A stretch of 64,000 nucleotides of DNA, taken from positions 2,905,001 to 2,969,000 of the forward strand of contig NZ_CP151951.1 of the NCBI RefSeq assembly GCF_038592985.1, given 5' to 3'. The notes beneath the pieces were generated by a model. It did no database searches, had not been told where the DNA came from, and saw only the letters and a program-made list of their open reading frames with translations. Every line of letters starts with the position of its first letter. Position 1 is the first letter of the stretch. The stretch comes from Paenibacillus sp. FSL R10-2782 (lineage in GTDB: Bacteria; Bacillota; Bacilli; Paenibacillales; Paenibacillaceae). Below, in pieces: positions 37,619 to 47,545 of this stretch. The position numbers were made by a program, and so were the translations under genes.

Positions 37619-39232
37619 TTACACCTCCATAACAAGCAACTCAGGATTAGCGAGCAGCTGTTTGATATAGTTCATGAAGTTTTGAGCAGTAGCACCGTCA
37701 ATAATACGGTGGTCAAAGCTCAAGGAAAGGGCCATTACAGGAGCGGCAACAATTTCACCGTTTTTCACGACTGCTTTTTCACTGATACGGCCAGTTCCCA
37801 AGATCGCAACTTCAGGGAAGTTGATGATTGGAGTAAAGAACATACCGCCTGCGGAACCGATGTTAGAGATAGAAATTGTGCTTCCTCTCATCTCATTGGC
37901 AGCCAGTTTACCATCACGACCGCGTACAGCCAGATCACGAATGGAATCAGCAATCATCCAGATGCTCTTACGGTCAGCATCTTTAATTACAGGAACGATT
38001 AGACCGTTGTCTGTATCTGTAGCAATACCGATGTTGTAGTATTTTTTGTAGACGATTTCGTTTGCTTCTTCGTCGATCGAGGCATTCAGAGCCGGGAATT
38101 GACGGGAAGCTGCAACCAATGCTTTTACGATGAATGGCAGGTATGTTACTTTTGTGCCTTTCTTCTCAGCGATTGGTTTCATACGAGTACGGAAAGCAAC
38201 CAGCTCGGTTACGTCCACTTCGTCCATAATCGTAACGTGTGGAGCTGTGTAAGCCGATTTAACCATAGCGTTGGAAATCGCTTTGCGGATACCTTTAAAC
38301 GGTACGCGCTCTTCCTCAGCACGTGGATCTGCTGCTGGTGCGGATGGCGCTGCTGCTTTCGCTTCTTTTTTAGCTGGTTCTTGCGCTTTTGAAGTTTCTT
38401 TCGCTGCTGGTGCAGCCGCTTGACCTCCACCATTTTTGAAAGCTTCTACATCTTCTTTAGTGATTTTACCATTTTTGCCGGAGCCACTCACTTGTGCGAT
38501 GTTTACACCTTGCTCACGTGCAAATTTGCGTACGCTAGGAGTAGCCAGCACGTCTTTGTTTGTTGCAGCAGGAGTTGCAGCTGGTTTTGTGTTAGCTCCG
38601 CCTTGTGCAGCATCCTGTTCTTGTTTAGCGGCAGCCGGTGCTTCTTCTTGTTCAGGAAGCTCACCCTCTGCAGCAATTACTGCCACAACTTGACCTACGT
38701 TAAAGATGTCTCCGTCTTTGGCAAATACTTCTTGAACCGTACCATTGACTGGACATGGAACTTCAACTACAGCCTTGTCGTTTTGTACTTCCATGATGAT
38801 ATCTTCATCTGTTACTTTGTCGCCGGGCTTGATGTGCATCTTGATGATTTCGCCCTCGTGAAGACCTTCGCCCAGCTCTGGGAATTTATATTCAAATCTA
38901 GCTGTACCTGCAGCTCCGCCTTGTGCAGCAACACTTGGCTCAGAGCTAGCAGCTGGTGCTTCCGGTGCTTCTTCTTGTTCAGGAAGTTCACCTTCTGCAT
39001 CGATTACAGCTACGACTTGACCTATGTTAAAGATGTCTCCGTCTTTGGCAAATACTTCTTGAACCGTACCATTGACCGGACATGGAACTTCAACTACAGC
39101 CTTGTCGTTTTGTACTTCCATGATGATATCTTCATCTGTTACTTTGTCGCCGGGCTTGATGTGCATCTTGATGATTTCGCCTTCGTGAAGACCTTCACCC
39201 AGCTCCGGGAATTTATATTCAAATTTAGCCAC
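37619..39232 (-). CDS. pdhC: Pyruvate dehydrogenase E2 (dihydrolipoamide acetyltransferase) with two lipoyl domains
   Basis: E2 forms the core of the complex and passes the acetyl group to CoA. Two lipoyl domains are present with target lysines at K44 and K153 (NDKAVVEV), each followed by Ala/Pro/Glu-rich linkers. The peripheral subunit-binding domain is near residues 230-267 ([13 protein letters not shown]). The catalytic domain ends with [10 protein letters not shown], which holds the active His and Asp. The start is GTG at 39232 behind GGGAGG. The two lipoyl domains are almost identical at protein and DNA level, with a 327-bp period. Confidence 0.96.
   Translation of the reverse strand: MAKFEYKFPELGEGLHEGEIIKMHIKPGDKVTDEDIIMEVQNDKAVVEVPCPVNGTVQEVFAKDGDIFNIGQVVAVIDAEGELPEQEEAPEAPAASSEPSVAAQGGAAGTARFEYKFPELGEGLHEGEIIKMHIKPGDKVTDEDIIMEVQNDKAVVEVPCPVNGTVQEVFAKDGDIFNVGQVVAVIAAEGELPEQEEAPAAAKQEQDAAQGGANTKPAATPAATNKDVLATPSVRKFAREQGVNIAQVSGSGKNGKITKEDVEAFKNGGGQAAAPAAKETSKAQEPAKKEAKAAAPSAPAADPRAEEERVPFKGIRKAISNAMVKSAYTAPHVTIMDEVDVTELVAFRTRMKPIAEKKGTKVTYLPFIVKALVAASRQFPALNASIDEEANEIVYKKYYNIGIATDTDNGLIVPVIKDADRKSIWMIADSIRDLAVRGRDGKLAANEMRGSTISISNIGSAGGMFFTPIINFPEVAILGTGRISEKAVVKNGEIVAAPVMALSLSFDHRIIDGATAQNFMNYIKQLLANPELLVMEV
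38636..38896 (-). repeat. Lipoyl-domain repeat, copy 2 of pdhC
   Basis: About 260 bp nearly identical to 38963-39223, at an offset of 327 bp. It encodes the second lipoyl domain (residues 113-199). Confidence 0.9.
38963..39223 (-). repeat. Lipoyl-domain repeat, copy 1 of pdhC
   Basis: Partner of 38636-38896; encodes residues 4-90. The few base differences are mostly silent. Confidence 0.9.
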
Positions 39233-39266
39233 GTTTAAAACCTCCCAAATTTACGGTGTGCTTTAA

Positions 39267-40247
39267 TTAAAATTCCAGTACTTTATTAACCGCATCAATG
39301 ATACGTGTTGGCGTTGGAAGCCAAGTATCTTCAATTTGAGCAAAAGGATAAACGGTATCTGGACCTGCCACACGCAGAACTGGTGCTTCCAGATGCAGAA
39401 TTGCTTTTTCGTTAATTTGTGCAATCACTTCAGCAGCTACGCCAGAGCTCTTTTGCGCTTCTTGAACAACGATAGCACGATTTGTTTTTTGAATGGAAGC
39501 CACGATTGTATCAATGTCAATTGGGCTAACGGTACGCAGGTCAATAATTTCGACTTTAATACCTTTTGTTTTTTCCAGTTCATCAGCAGCTTTGACAGAA
39601 GTGTGTACCATCATACCGTAAGTGATGATTGTAACATCGGAACCTTCACGAACTACGTTCGCTTTACCCAGTTCAACTGTGTAATCATCCTCAGGAACTT
39701 CAGCGCGGAATGCATGGTACAAGTTCAAATGCTCCATGAAAAATACTGGATCGTTATCGCGAATAGCCGCGATCATCAGACCTTTTGCATCGTAAGGATT
39801 GGAAGGAACAACAACCTTGATACCAGGTGTTTGAGCCAAAAGTCCTTCCAGGGAATCTGTATGCAGCTCAGCCGCTTTAACCCCGCCGCCAAAAGGCGTA
39901 CGGAATACGATTGGAGAATTGTAGCGTCCACCGGAACGGTAGCGCATACGGGATGCTTGAATTGCCATTTGGTCGAGTGCTTCAAAAATAAAGCCTACGA
40001 ACTGGATTTCAGCTACAGGGCGGAATCCTTGGACACCCAGACCCACAGCAAGACCCCCGATTGCGGATTCCGCCAACGGAGTATCAAATACACGTTCTTC
40101 GCCAAACTCTTTTTGCAGACCTTCTGTTGCGCGGAATACACCGCCTACATGACCTACATCTTCACCGAAAAGCAGGACGTTAGGGTCGCGTTTCAACTCT
40201 ACGCGCAGTGCGTCACGAATCGCTTCTTTCATGTTCATTTGTGCCAT
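39267..40247 (-). CDS. pdhB: Pyruvate dehydrogenase E1 beta subunit
   Basis: Beta subunit of the thiamine-diphosphate-dependent E1 component. [32 protein letters not shown] and the [14 protein letters not shown] segment are typical. I use the ATG at 40247, which gives 326 residues and the [11 protein letters not shown]-terminus common to bacilli. AAGGAGG lies 12 bases upstream, and earlier in-frame starts overlap it. It follows pdhA by 110 bases with a hairpin in between. Confidence 0.95.
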   Translation of the reverse strand: MAQMNMKEAIRDALRVELKRDPNVLLFGEDVGHVGGVFRATEGLQKEFGEERVFDTPLAESAIGGLAVGLGVQGFRPVAEIQFVGFIFEALDQMAIQASRMRYRSGGRYNSPIVFRTPFGGGVKAAELHTDSLEGLLAQTPGIKVVVPSNPYDAKGLMIAAIRDNDPVFFMEHLNLYHAFRAEVPEDDYTVELGKANVVREGSDVTIITYGMMVHTSVKAADELEKTKGIKVEIIDLRTVSPIDIDTIVASIQKTNRAIVVQEAQKSSGVAAEVIAQINEKAILHLEAPVLRVAGPDTVYPFAQIEDTWLPTPTRIIDAVNKVLEF

Positions 40248-40308
40248 TTGCTTCATTTCCTCCTTAAACATTGACAGATCAGTTTCAGTTCAGGTCCAAT
40301 TGAAAGAC

Positions 40309-40335
40309 AGACCGGATCGGGATGCCGCCCGGTCT
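40309..40335 (-). other. Stem-loop between pdhA and pdhB
   Basis: Perfect seven-base arms AGACCGG (40309-40315) and CCGGTCT (40329-40335). There is no long T-run, so this is a candidate RNA-processing or partial-termination element within the operon. Confidence 0.5.
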
Positions 40336-40357
40336 CTCTGATTTATTTCAAGCTCAA

Positions 40358-41425
40358 TTATTTAAAATCAGCTTTTTGTTCTTCCAGATGCTTAGGCGTA
40401 GATTCGAACATGCTGTCGATCAGACCGGAAATGGTCATTTTTTCTGTTTTCTCGGCTTTTTTGATCTCTTCGTTCACTTTCGCTTTAGCTTCTTCTTTTA
40501 CGCGAGCTGTATCTTCTTCAGTCCAAAGACCTTTTTTCTCAAGATATTTCGCAAAACGGGCAATCGGATCTTTCGCATTCCATTCGCCCTCTTCTTCTTT
40601 CGAACGATACTTACTTGCATCGTCAGACAGGGAATGCGGGCGGAAACGGTATGTTACCGCTTCAATCAATGTAGCACCTTCGCCGTTACGTCCGCGTTCA
40701 GCAGCTTCTTGCACAGCCTTGATAACTGCGAGTACGTCCATTCCATCGATTTTAACGCCTTTGATACCGGCAGCAACGGCTTTGTGAGCGATAGAAAGAG
40801 CAGCCGTTTGCTTCGCAAATGGAGTTGTGATTGCGTAGCCATTGTTTTGCACAAAGAAAATAACTGGCAGCTTGTAAACACCAGCATAGTTCAGGCCTTC
40901 GTAGAAGTCACCCTCAGAAGATCCGCCGTCACCTGTATATGTAATGGCGACTTGTTTTTGTTTTTTCAGTTTGTATCCCATTGCAATACCCATAGCGTGC
41001 AAAATTTGCGCGCCGATGATAATTTGTGGCATCAATACATTAACACCGTCCGGCACTTGGCCGCCGTGTTGATGACCACGGGAATACAGAAATGCTTGAT
41101 ATAATGGCAGGCCATGCCAAACGATTTGCGGAATATCGCGGTAGCCTGGGGCAATAAAGTCTTCTTTTTGGAGTGCATATTCACTACCAATCATTGTTGC
41201 TTCCTGTCCAGATACCGGAGCGTAGAAGCCGAGACGTCCTTGACGACCCAAGTTAACGGCACGATCATCCCAAGTACGTGTAAATACCATGCGATACATA
41301 ATTTCTTTCAACTGATCATCTGTAAGTTCAGGCAATTTATCTTTATTGATAATTTCACCATCCGGAGAAAGCACGGACAGAGCCTCAACTTCCTCTGTGT
41401 ACACTTCATAAGGAACCTTGCTCAT
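40358..41425 (-). CDS. pdhA: Pyruvate dehydrogenase E1 alpha subunit
   Basis: Alpha subunit of E1, which decarboxylates pyruvate with thiamine diphosphate. The TPP motif runs from GDGGSSEGDFYEGLNYAG to NNGYAI near residues 170-205. The phosphorylation-loop-like region YRFRPHSLSDDASKYR follows. ATG at 41425 gives 355 residues. GAGGTG is the ribosome site, and a GTG inside it opens the frame three codons earlier but is not used in my reading. First gene of pdhABCD. Confidence 0.95.
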   Translation of the reverse strand: MSKVPYEVYTEEVEALSVLSPDGEIINKDKLPELTDDQLKEIMYRMVFTRTWDDRAVNLGRQGRLGFYAPVSGQEATMIGSEYALQKEDFIAPGYRDIPQIVWHGLPLYQAFLYSRGHQHGGQVPDGVNVLMPQIIIGAQILHAMGIAMGYKLKKQKQVAITYTGDGGSSEGDFYEGLNYAGVYKLPVIFFVQNNGYAITTPFAKQTAALSIAHKAVAAGIKGVKIDGMDVLAVIKAVQEAAERGRNGEGATLIEAVTYRFRPHSLSDDASKYRSKEEEGEWNAKDPIARFAKYLEKKGLWTEEDTARVKEEAKAKVNEEIKKAEKTEKMTISGLIDSMFESTPKHLEEQKADFK

Positions 41426-41478
41426 TTTCTTCACCTCAACAAAAAAATTTGAATATCAAGTTCCGCTGTTATAGGATT

Positions 41479-41508
41479 ATTATACACCTGTTATATTGCT
41501 TGCGTCAA
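41479..41508 (-). promoter_or_regulatory. Sigma-A promoter of the pdh operon
   Basis: TTGACG (41508-41503), an 18-base spacer and a perfect TATAAT (41484-41479) on the minus strand, 54 bases upstream of pdhA. The octamer TATAACAG occurs three times around it, on the minus strand at two sites flanking the -10 box and once on the plus strand near 41570. Confidence 0.82.
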
Positions 41509-41679
41509 AGATTTAGTTATTTTTTTTGAGTTCGCCACATTTTGTGTGTGTAACAGGGGTTATTTTTTACTATAACAGCTTAGTACATGATTGAAATTTT
41601 AGACATCTATTGCAATCAGGGTAATCTTAACTTATTGTGATCCCGAATGCAAAATCATCCCCCCGAAAGGTGACGAAAA

Positions 41680-42414
41680 ATGACGGATTCCCGGTATTTG
41701 AAACGAACCATCCTAAAGGACGAAATAAACAGCCGCTTTCTTGGCGAAACCAGAACACTCCGTATTTATTTACCGCCCGGCTATAATGAAATTTTAAGCT
41801 ACCCGGTCGTGTACTGTCAGGACGGAGAAGAATTTTTCAATTTTGGCCGTATAGCAACACAGGCAAACCGTCTCATTCTGGACGAGGGCGTTGAGCCTTT
41901 CATTATCGTCGGCGTTGAAGTCAACACGAAAATCAGAACTCAGGAGTATGCTCCCTTTGGCAATCGCTTTGAGGCGTACACCACCTGTTTCGCAGAAGAG
42001 ATTATTCCCTATGTAGAACAGAAATATCCTATAAGAAAAGATGCGTCGTCCCGGATTCTGGCTGGAGATTCACTAGGAGGCAGTGTGTCTCTGCATTTGG
42101 CCTTGCTATATCCTCAACTGTTCAATCGTATTATCAGCCTGTCCGGTGCTTACTATGAAGCTTCACAAGAAATTATCGCTCGTGAGCGTGATCTGTCCCA
42201 ACTGCGGGTGTGGATGACGGTTGGTCTTCAAGAAGATGCGTTTGAGAGCGACACCGGTATTTACAATTTTGTAGAGCTTAACCGCCAATGCGCAGATTTG
42301 CTACGCGAACGGAACGCCGATGTTTCCTATCGAGAAAAGGATGGCAAGCATTTATGGGGCTTTTGGCAAAATGAGCTGCCTGACGCGCTAATGTATTTTT
42401 TAGATCGCTCCTGA
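41680..42414 (+). CDS. Alpha/beta-hydrolase esterase (Fes/esterase D-like)
   Basis: 244-residue cytoplasmic serine esterase of the enterochelin-esterase-like family. The nucleophile elbow GDSLGG is near residue 131, and the C-terminal GKHLWGFW probably holds the catalytic His. AAAGGTGA precedes the ATG. Members cleave siderophore, carbohydrate or other ester bonds. No siderophore genes are close, so the substrate is open. It is divergent from pdhA. Confidence 0.87.
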   Translation: MTDSRYLKRTILKDEINSRFLGETRTLRIYLPPGYNEILSYPVVYCQDGEEFFNFGRIATQANRLILDEGVEPFIIVGVEVNTKIRTQEYAPFGNRFEAYTTCFAEEIIPYVEQKYPIRKDASSRILAGDSLGGSVSLHLALLYPQLFNRIISLSGAYYEASQEIIARERDLSQLRVWMTVGLQEDAFESDTGIYNFVELNRQCADLLRERNADVSYREKDGKHLWGFWQNELPDALMYFLDRS

Positions 42415-42451
42415 GTGAAGCTTTTCCAAAGCTACAGAGATGACCGGGGAT

Positions 42452-42500
42452 TGAGCATTTGTTGACCAGATTAGGTCGTTATGCTCTTTCCTCTTTTTTC
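42452..42500 (+). terminator. Esterase gene terminator
   Basis: GAGCA...TGCTC with an inner GACC/GGTC stem, followed by a T-rich tract (TTTCCTCTTTTTT). Confidence 0.6.
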
Positions 42501-42533
42501 TCCGCATGTTGGATACGCTTTCAAAAATGTAAC

Positions 42534-42556
42534 GAAAAACGGCATTTTTTGCCGTC
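42534..42556 (-). terminator. Phosphatase gene terminator
   Basis: On the minus strand ACGGCA and TGCCGT arms (42555-42550 and 42544-42539) are followed by five T. It lies 15 bases after the gene. Confidence 0.8.
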
Positions 42557-42570
42557 TTCTGTCGTTCACA

Positions 42571-43035
42571 TTATAGCTTTTCTTCTATGATTTTGTCCAG
42601 CAAGGCATTGCAGCCCGCGTCCATTAATCGGTATGTTTCTTCAAAATTTCCGGTAAAATACGGGTCCGGCACCTCTCTCAGCTTTTCTTGTGGCAGCAGG
42701 TCCATAAATTTTAAAATGTCAGCCTCCGCTCCGCCCGCGAGTTTGCGCATGTTTCGCTCATTGGAATCATCCATACACACGATATAATCAAACGCTTCAA
42801 AATCATGGCTTTTCATCTGTCGCGCCTGTATACCTTGTTCACTAATTCCATGCAGCTTAAGCTGCTTTAGCGTTCCCTCATGCGGGGGATTTCCGATATG
42901 CCAGTCTCCTGTTTCTGCCGAGTCTACCCTGATTTTCGCACCTAGTCCTCGTTCCTGCGCTTTATGTCTCAGTACCGCCTCCCCCATTGGGGACCGGCAA
43001 ATATTACCCAAACACACAAACAAAACATTAATCAT
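42571..43035 (-). CDS. Low-molecular-weight protein-tyrosine phosphatase
   Basis: 154 residues. The P-loop VCLGNICRSP near residues 7-16 holds the catalytic Cys and Arg, and VPDPYFTG near 118-125 supplies the general-acid Asp. It removes phosphate from tyrosine or arginine residues of proteins. AGGAAGGAG precedes the ATG at 43035. The frame stays open 189 bases upstream, but that part lacks conservation and overlaps the divergent thiN gene. Confidence 0.93.
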   Translation of the reverse strand: MINVLFVCLGNICRSPMGEAVLRHKAQERGLGAKIRVDSAETGDWHIGNPPHEGTLKQLKLHGISEQGIQARQMKSHDFEAFDYIVCMDDSNERNMRKLAGGAEADILKFMDLLPQEKLREVPDPYFTGNFEETYRLMDAGCNALLDKIIEEKL

Positions 43036-43185
43036 TTCGCTCTCCTTCCTATTGCACGTTACAACTTCTTTTTCCTGTTCCATTGTAGCTATGCCCTCCA
43101 AAATTGTGCAAGCCATATTTAACGCGTTATACTTAAACTCTGGTAGTACATCTAGACCGCATGACAGACAGAAAGGATGTTCGAT

Positions 43186-43827
43186 ATGATTAAGAAGCGC
43201 GCCATTGTATTTTCCGGCGGTCATCTTAGCGAAAAAGATCTACAACAAATACAACCCGAAGATTTCATTATAGGTGCAGATAAGGGTGCACTTTTCCTGA
43301 TTGAGCATGGCATTACACCTGATGTATCTGTAGGAGACTTTGATTCGGTAACCCCTGAGGAAAAGTCGCGGGTTGAAACTGCAAGTAGACGTATGCTTTC
43401 GTGCGATCCGGTGCTCAAGGACCTGACAGATACAGAGCTCGCTCTGGAAATTGCCATGAATGAGCAGGCAGAGCATGTGCTTATGCTTGGCGTTACGGGT
43501 ACCAGGATGGATCATACGCTCGCTAACATTCAAGTATTGGTACGTGCGATGCAGCATCATATAGGCTGTGCCATTATGGACGCCCATAACTATATTGAAC
43601 TCACTGGATCGACGCTGGAGATTGAGCCCATGGGCTATACATATACGTCGCTCATTCCTATGACTGCCGAAGTAACCGGTATAGAGCTGGATGGATTTAT
43701 GTATCCATTGCACAATGCCACACTTAAAATGGGACAATCACGCGGAGTCAGCAACCAACTCGTAGCTCCAAAAGGAACGATTTCCATTGAAAGCGGGCTT
43801 CTGCTTGTGGTTCAAAGCAAAGATTGA
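43186..43827 (+). CDS. thiN: Thiamine pyrophosphokinase
   Basis: Converts thiamine to thiamine diphosphate. The 213-residue protein has ADKGALFLIEHGI, PDVSVGDFDS and RMDHTLANI in the N-terminal catalytic domain, and SRGVSNQL in the C-terminal substrate-binding domain. ATG at 43186 is used, with AAAGGA eight bases upstream; an ATG nine bases earlier sits on the ribosome site. It serves the cofactor needs met by the thi operon at 45517-49369 but is not part of it, and no TPP riboswitch is visible in front of it. Confidence 0.93.
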   Translation: MIKKRAIVFSGGHLSEKDLQQIQPEDFIIGADKGALFLIEHGITPDVSVGDFDSVTPEEKSRVETASRRMLSCDPVLKDLTDTELALEIAMNEQAEHVLMLGVTGTRMDHTLANIQVLVRAMQHHIGCAIMDAHNYIELTGSTLEIEPMGYTYTSLIPMTAEVTGIELDGFMYPLHNATLKMGQSRGVSNQLVAPKGTISIESGLLLVVQSKD

Positions 43828-43870
43828 TTATGACATTTTTGTAACCTTTTCAAAAGGATTTTTTTCTTTT

Positions 43871-43896
43871 AAAACCCTTGATTATCAAGGGTTTTA
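43871..43896. terminator. thiN terminator
   Basis: Eleven-base perfect arms (43871-43881 and 43885-43895) with flanking A and T runs. Able to work in both directions. Confidence 0.8.
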
Positions 43897-44106
43897 TCAT
43901 TTTCTCCGATTTTAAAATTCGATATTTTTTACAAATTGTAATTTTTAATCGTTTTTTAATAATTGGCGTGTAAGCCTTGTCCCTCAAGCATTTGAGCGTG
44001 CTTTTCCAACTATTAGGCGGTTTTAAAGCTGTTATACTCAACGCTGTAAGTTAGTTAGCAACTCAGCAAAATATTGCACAAATCAATTTCTGGAGGTACT
44101 TACAAC

Positions 44107-44607
44107 ATGAACATGCATAAAATCATAAAAAAGGCAATTATCACAGGAATGGCAGCCACTATCGGCTTTGGAACGTTTGCATTAGAGGGAACAAATACAG
44201 CTCAAGCTGCCACAGCTACTACTTCTGTAGGTCAAAAAATAATTAACTACGGTGAAAACTATATGGGAACTCCCTACAAATTCGGAGCTTCCACAAGCAC
44301 TACACGCAATTTTGATTGCTCTTCCTTTACGAAACATATATTTCAGAAATACGGCATCGACTTGCCACGTACCTCTGTTGCACAATCGAATGTTGGACAT
44401 GCCGTATCCAAGTCCAATCTGAAAAAGGGTGACCTTGTCTTCTTTTCGAGCGGTAGTCGCGCCACGGGTCGCAATATTACACATGTAGCGGTCTATGCAG
44501 GTGGAGGTAAAATTTTACACACATACGGTAGTCCGGGCGTTACAATCTCCGATTTGAATTCCGGCAACTGGAAAAGAACATACATCAAAGCACGCCGCGT
44601 GCTGTAG
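44107..44607 (+). CDS. Secreted NlpC/P60 endopeptidase
   Basis: 166 residues. A signal peptide (charged start, hydrophobic core, TAQA cleavage region near residue 33) exports it. The rest is one NlpC/P60 domain with catalytic Cys in FDCSSF, His in THVAVY and a third polar His in ILHTYG. It likely cuts gamma-D-Glu-diaminopimelate bonds in wall peptides. No SH3 or LysM wall-binding domain is attached, so it is a minimal enzyme. GGAGG lies ten bases before the ATG at 44107. Confidence 0.93.
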   Translation: MNMHKIIKKAIITGMAATIGFGTFALEGTNTAQAATATTSVGQKIINYGENYMGTPYKFGASTSTTRNFDCSSFTKHIFQKYGIDLPRTSVAQSNVGHAVSKSNLKKGDLVFFSSGSRATGRNITHVAVYAGGGKILHTYGSPGVTISDLNSGNWKRTYIKARRVL

Positions 44608-44631
44608 CATTCATTTGATTTAACGTATTTA

Positions 44632-44661
44632 AGCCGGGACACAGGGTCTCGGCTTTTTTAT
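44632..44661 (+). terminator. NlpC/P60 gene terminator
   Basis: Nine-base arms with one G-T pair (44632-44640 and 44646-44654) followed by seven T. Confidence 0.85.
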
Positions 44662-44677
44662 ATTTTCCAATACTACA

Positions 44678-45373
44678 CTACTCTGCTTCCGGGGGTGTCC
44701 TGAGTGAATAGCCTATACCTCGTTGCGTGCGAATCATTTTGAAGCTTTGCCCTTTGTCTACCTTGACTCTCAAATGCCTGATATACACGTCCACTACGTT
44801 CGTATCTACAATATAATCATGCTTCCAAACATCCTTCAAAATTTGCTGCCTGCTACAGACCTGATTAAGATGTATAGCCAGATGAAGCAAAAGATCAAAT
44901 TCCTTCGGAGTTAATTCCAGCTTCTGTCCGCCTCTGCTAACCAGTCTTCTTCCACTATCAATATGTAAATCACCCGCCAGTATCGGCTTTTTCACATCAC
45001 GTGCAGTACCAAAAATCCGCAATAAATTAGCCACTCTAGCTTGAAACACCCTAAGGGAAAAGGGTTGAACAATCACATCGTGTGCTCCCTGCTCAAAACA
45101 GGAAACAATATGGTTCTCATCGTCGGATGAGGTCATTACGAATATCGGAACAGTGGGATCATTTTGCTGCATGGTACGGATCAAGCCTTGTCCATCAGGC
45201 TGCTCTTTATCCATATTCAGAAGCAGCAAATTCACAGGATTCTCCTCTAAATAAGACTTTCCTCCCGCTATATTGCGGGCGTTAACCACCTGATAGCCTT
45301 GCTGCTTCAACTGACGTGTATACGTAGTAGCAGATTCTTCATTCTCATCCAAGAGTAAAATTAACGGGTTCAT
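44678..45373 (-). CDS. Orphan OmpR-family response regulator with degenerate receiver
   Basis: 231 residues. The receiver keeps the acidic pair (LDENEES), but the phospho-acceptor Asp is replaced by Asn (LLLLNMDKE, near residue 49) and the conserved Lys by Gln (VIVQPFS). The C-terminal winged helix is intact (LTPKEFDLLLHL, VDVYIRHLRVKV). It thus looks like a phosphorylation-independent DNA-binding regulator. No histidine kinase is adjacent. ATG at 45373 is preferred, with GGTGAGAAG just upstream; a start 72 bases earlier would add an unconserved basic leader. Confidence 0.88.
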   Translation of the reverse strand: MNPLILLLDENEESATTYTRQLKQQGYQVVNARNIAGGKSYLEENPVNLLLLNMDKEQPDGQGLIRTMQQNDPTVPIFVMTSSDDENHIVSCFEQGAHDVIVQPFSLRVFQARVANLLRIFGTARDVKKPILAGDLHIDSGRRLVSRGGQKLELTPKEFDLLLHLAIHLNQVCSRQQILKDVWKHDYIVDTNVVDVYIRHLRVKVDKGQSFKMIRTQRGIGYSLRTPPEAE

Positions 45374-45462
45374 TCTTCTCACCCACCTGTGTTTGGACAT
45401 AGGACTGCGTAATAGATACAGACGTATTTGATACAAACGATTCAAACCTATTTATTATATTG

Positions 45463-45511
45463 TAACAAAAAAGCAGTGAAATCATTCCACGAAGGAAGAC
45501 TTCCTGCTTTT
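45463..45511 (-). terminator. thi operon terminator
   Basis: On the minus strand AAAAGCAG (45511-45504) pairs with CTGCTTTT (45476-45469), with a small inner hairpin and a T-run, directly after thiF. Confidence 0.78.
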
Positions 45512-45516
45512 ACGGT

Positions 45517-46575
45517 TTATCCTAAATAGCGGTGATAGATTTTCCTTGCTTCTGTGACGTCCTTCGTTCCATGTATTAATGCTCTCCCATCTGCAAAAAT
45601 AACTAAACGGTGCGCTCCCTCACTGAAAGAAACCAGAAACGGATTTTGCTCCACTCTTCCCTCTCCCAAAGAGGCCAGTCTGTCTGCTGTCTCCATAAGA
45701 TTCACCCGTATCGGCTCTGCTGGTCTAATTTGAACGGTATCCCGGCCGCACAGTACATCTGTTTTCTGGCGATAGGCTCCCGACAAATACGGGTAGGTAG
45801 GATGAGTGCCACAAGAAGGACAATCCACTTTTTTGACACTGTCTACTACTATAGCTACATACTCATTTTGCCACAGATCAAACGAAAGCAGCTTCCCCCT
45901 AAGATCGTCCGGGTATCCACCAAGTAGCTTGAAGGCTTCCGTGGTCTGGTTGGCCGTGACCATCTGCACCGCCTGCGGTATAATTCCCGCGGTATCACAG
46001 GTTTCTCCACCGAACGGTACAGCTCCAAGCAAACAATGAAGACAAGGCGTTTTCCCTGGTAAAATAGTATACGTAACCCCATAGCTGCCAACACATCCCC
46101 CATAAATCCAAGGAATGTGATGCTTTTGTGACATATCGTTCATAAGTAGCCGGATATCAAAGTTATCGGTGGCATCCATAATGAGGTCTACTCCCTGAAT
46201 CAGCTCCTCCAATTCCTCTACCCCTACATCCAGTATATGTGCGTGAATGATCGTTTCCGAATTGATTTCCTTTAATCTTCGCTGGGCAGCTACTGCTTTG
46301 GGACACCTCTCTGCGGCGTCACTCTCCTGAAAAAGCTGCTGGCGCTGCAAGTTACTCCATTCCACATAATCCCGGTCTGCGATGGTTACAGTGCCTACGC
46401 CTCCGCGAACGAGCGTTTCCGCAATCCCGGTACCCAGCGCTCCAGCACCTATGATCAGTACGTGGGATGAAGCCAGACGACGTTGTCCTTCCGGCCCGAA
46501 AGGGGCGAATCTTTCCTGTCTGGAATAACGATCACTTGGTTGTACTTGCACACCCGTTTTTTCAGTCGCCTTCAT
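45517..46575 (-). CDS. thiF: ThiF/MoeB-family adenylyltransferase
   Basis: Adenylates the C-terminal glycine of ThiS so that sulfur can be loaded. The nucleotide fold GAGALGTG is near residues 43-50, RQ..F and the DATDNF segment (near 135) are the E1-like catalytic features, and two CxxC pairs (PCLHC, DCPSC) bind zinc. An extra C-terminal region of about 85 residues is common in bacilli. Its start overlaps thiG by four bases. Context selects ThiF over MoeB. Last gene of the thi operon. Confidence 0.92.
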   Translation of the reverse strand: MKATEKTGVQVQPSDRYSRQERFAPFGPEGQRRLASSHVLIIGAGALGTGIAETLVRGGVGTVTIADRDYVEWSNLQRQQLFQESDAAERCPKAVAAQRRLKEINSETIIHAHILDVGVEELEELIQGVDLIMDATDNFDIRLLMNDMSQKHHIPWIYGGCVGSYGVTYTILPGKTPCLHCLLGAVPFGGETCDTAGIIPQAVQMVTANQTTEAFKLLGGYPDDLRGKLLSFDLWQNEYVAIVVDSVKKVDCPSCGTHPTYPYLSGAYRQKTDVLCGRDTVQIRPAEPIRVNLMETADRLASLGEGRVEQNPFLVSFSEGAHRLVIFADGRALIHGTKDVTEARKIYHRYLG

Positions 46576-47342
46576 GCCTGAACCAAGCCTTCTGTCGGGC
46601 TGCTCGCAGAGGCATAACGTTTTACAGGAATCATGCCCGCCTCAAAACCGTATCTGCCCGCGCGAACAGCCAGCTTCATCGCCTCAGCCATTTTTACGGG
46701 GTCCTGAGCTCCTGATACAGCTGTATTCAACAGCACGGCATCTGCCCCCAGTTGCATCGCCATTGCCGCATCTCCAGGTGAGCGAATGCCCGCATCGACG
46801 ATAACTGGAACCTCCGCTTGTTCAATAATTAGCTCCAATGAGAACGGGTTTAGCAAGCCGCGTCCGGTACCAATGGGTGAAGCTCCAGGCATAACGGCAT
46901 GTACACCAAGCTTTTGCAGCCTTTTGGCAAGAATCACATCATCCGATATGTAAGGCAGCACGATAAAACCTTCCTCCAGCAGTTTTTCGCTGGCCTTGAG
47001 CGTTTCAAAAGGATCAGGCAGCAATGTCTTGCTATCCCCAATGACCTCCACCTTAATCATATCGCACAGACCTGAGGCTCTCGCCAGCTGAGCGATGCGC
47101 ACTGCCTCATCCGCTGTCGTCGCTCCTGCCGTATTAGGCAGCAACGTATAACGACTCAAATCCAGCGTATCCAGAAAATGTTGCTTATCCCGTTCCTCCA
47201 AATTTAATCTTCGCACGGCAAACGTCAATATTTCGGTCTCCGCAGCTTTCACAGCTTCGGATTGAATATCCAGATCAGGGAATTTTCCTGTACCCAATAA
47301 CAGCCTTGACGTAAAAGATGCTTTTCCAATCGTTAACATCAT
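46572..47342 (-). CDS. thiG: Thiazole synthase
   Basis: Makes the thiazole phosphate of thiamine from deoxyxylulose-5-phosphate, dehydroglycine and ThiS thiocarboxylate. [10 protein letters not shown] at the N-terminus, the Schiff-base Lys in [10 protein letters not shown], and [31 protein letters not shown] are diagnostic. The start ATG overlaps the ThiS stop by one base (TAATG), with the GGAGG of the ThiS C-terminal Gly codons acting as ribosome site. Confidence 0.96.
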   Translation of the reverse strand: MMLTIGKASFTSRLLLGTGKFPDLDIQSEAVKAAETEILTFAVRRLNLEERDKQHFLDTLDLSRYTLLPNTAGATTADEAVRIAQLARASGLCDMIKVEVIGDSKTLLPDPFETLKASEKLLEEGFIVLPYISDDVILAKRLQKLGVHAVMPGASPIGTGRGLLNPFSLELIIEQAEVPVIVDAGIRSPGDAAMAMQLGADAVLLNTAVSGAQDPVKMAEAMKLAVRAGRYGFEAGMIPVKRYASASSPTEGLVQA

Positions 47343-47545
47343 TAACCGCCTCCCACAAAATGTACAATTTCCAAGCTATCTCCATCCTTCAGTACCGCTT
47401 CATCATGATCTTCACGAGTCAATATGTGACGATTCAGCTCCACCACTACAGTTTTTACTTTCAAATCCAGCTCTTTCAGCAGTTGATCCACATGAATGAT
47501 CTGATTAGAAAAGGTCATGTTCTGACCGTTAATCGTCAGCTTCAT
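47342..47545 (-). CDS. thiS: Sulfur carrier protein ThiS
   Basis: 67-residue ubiquitin-like sulfur carrier ending in VHFVGGG. The C-terminal glycine becomes the thiocarboxylate. ATG at 47545 overlaps the thiO stop in ATGA with AAGGAGG upstream. Confidence 0.95.
   Translation of the reverse strand: MKLTINGQNMTFSNQIIHVDQLLKELDLKVKTVVVELNRHILTREDHDEAVLKDGDSLEIVHFVGGG

Noticed and set aside
38636..39223. CRISPR or other short-repeat array
   Set aside because: The repeat is two in-frame lipoyl domains, not spaced direct repeats.
37682..40274. Several long plus-strand frames opposite pdhB and pdhC
   Set aside because: Composition is that of antisense shadows (Cys/His/Phe-rich), without ribosome sites; the pdh genes explain the sequence.
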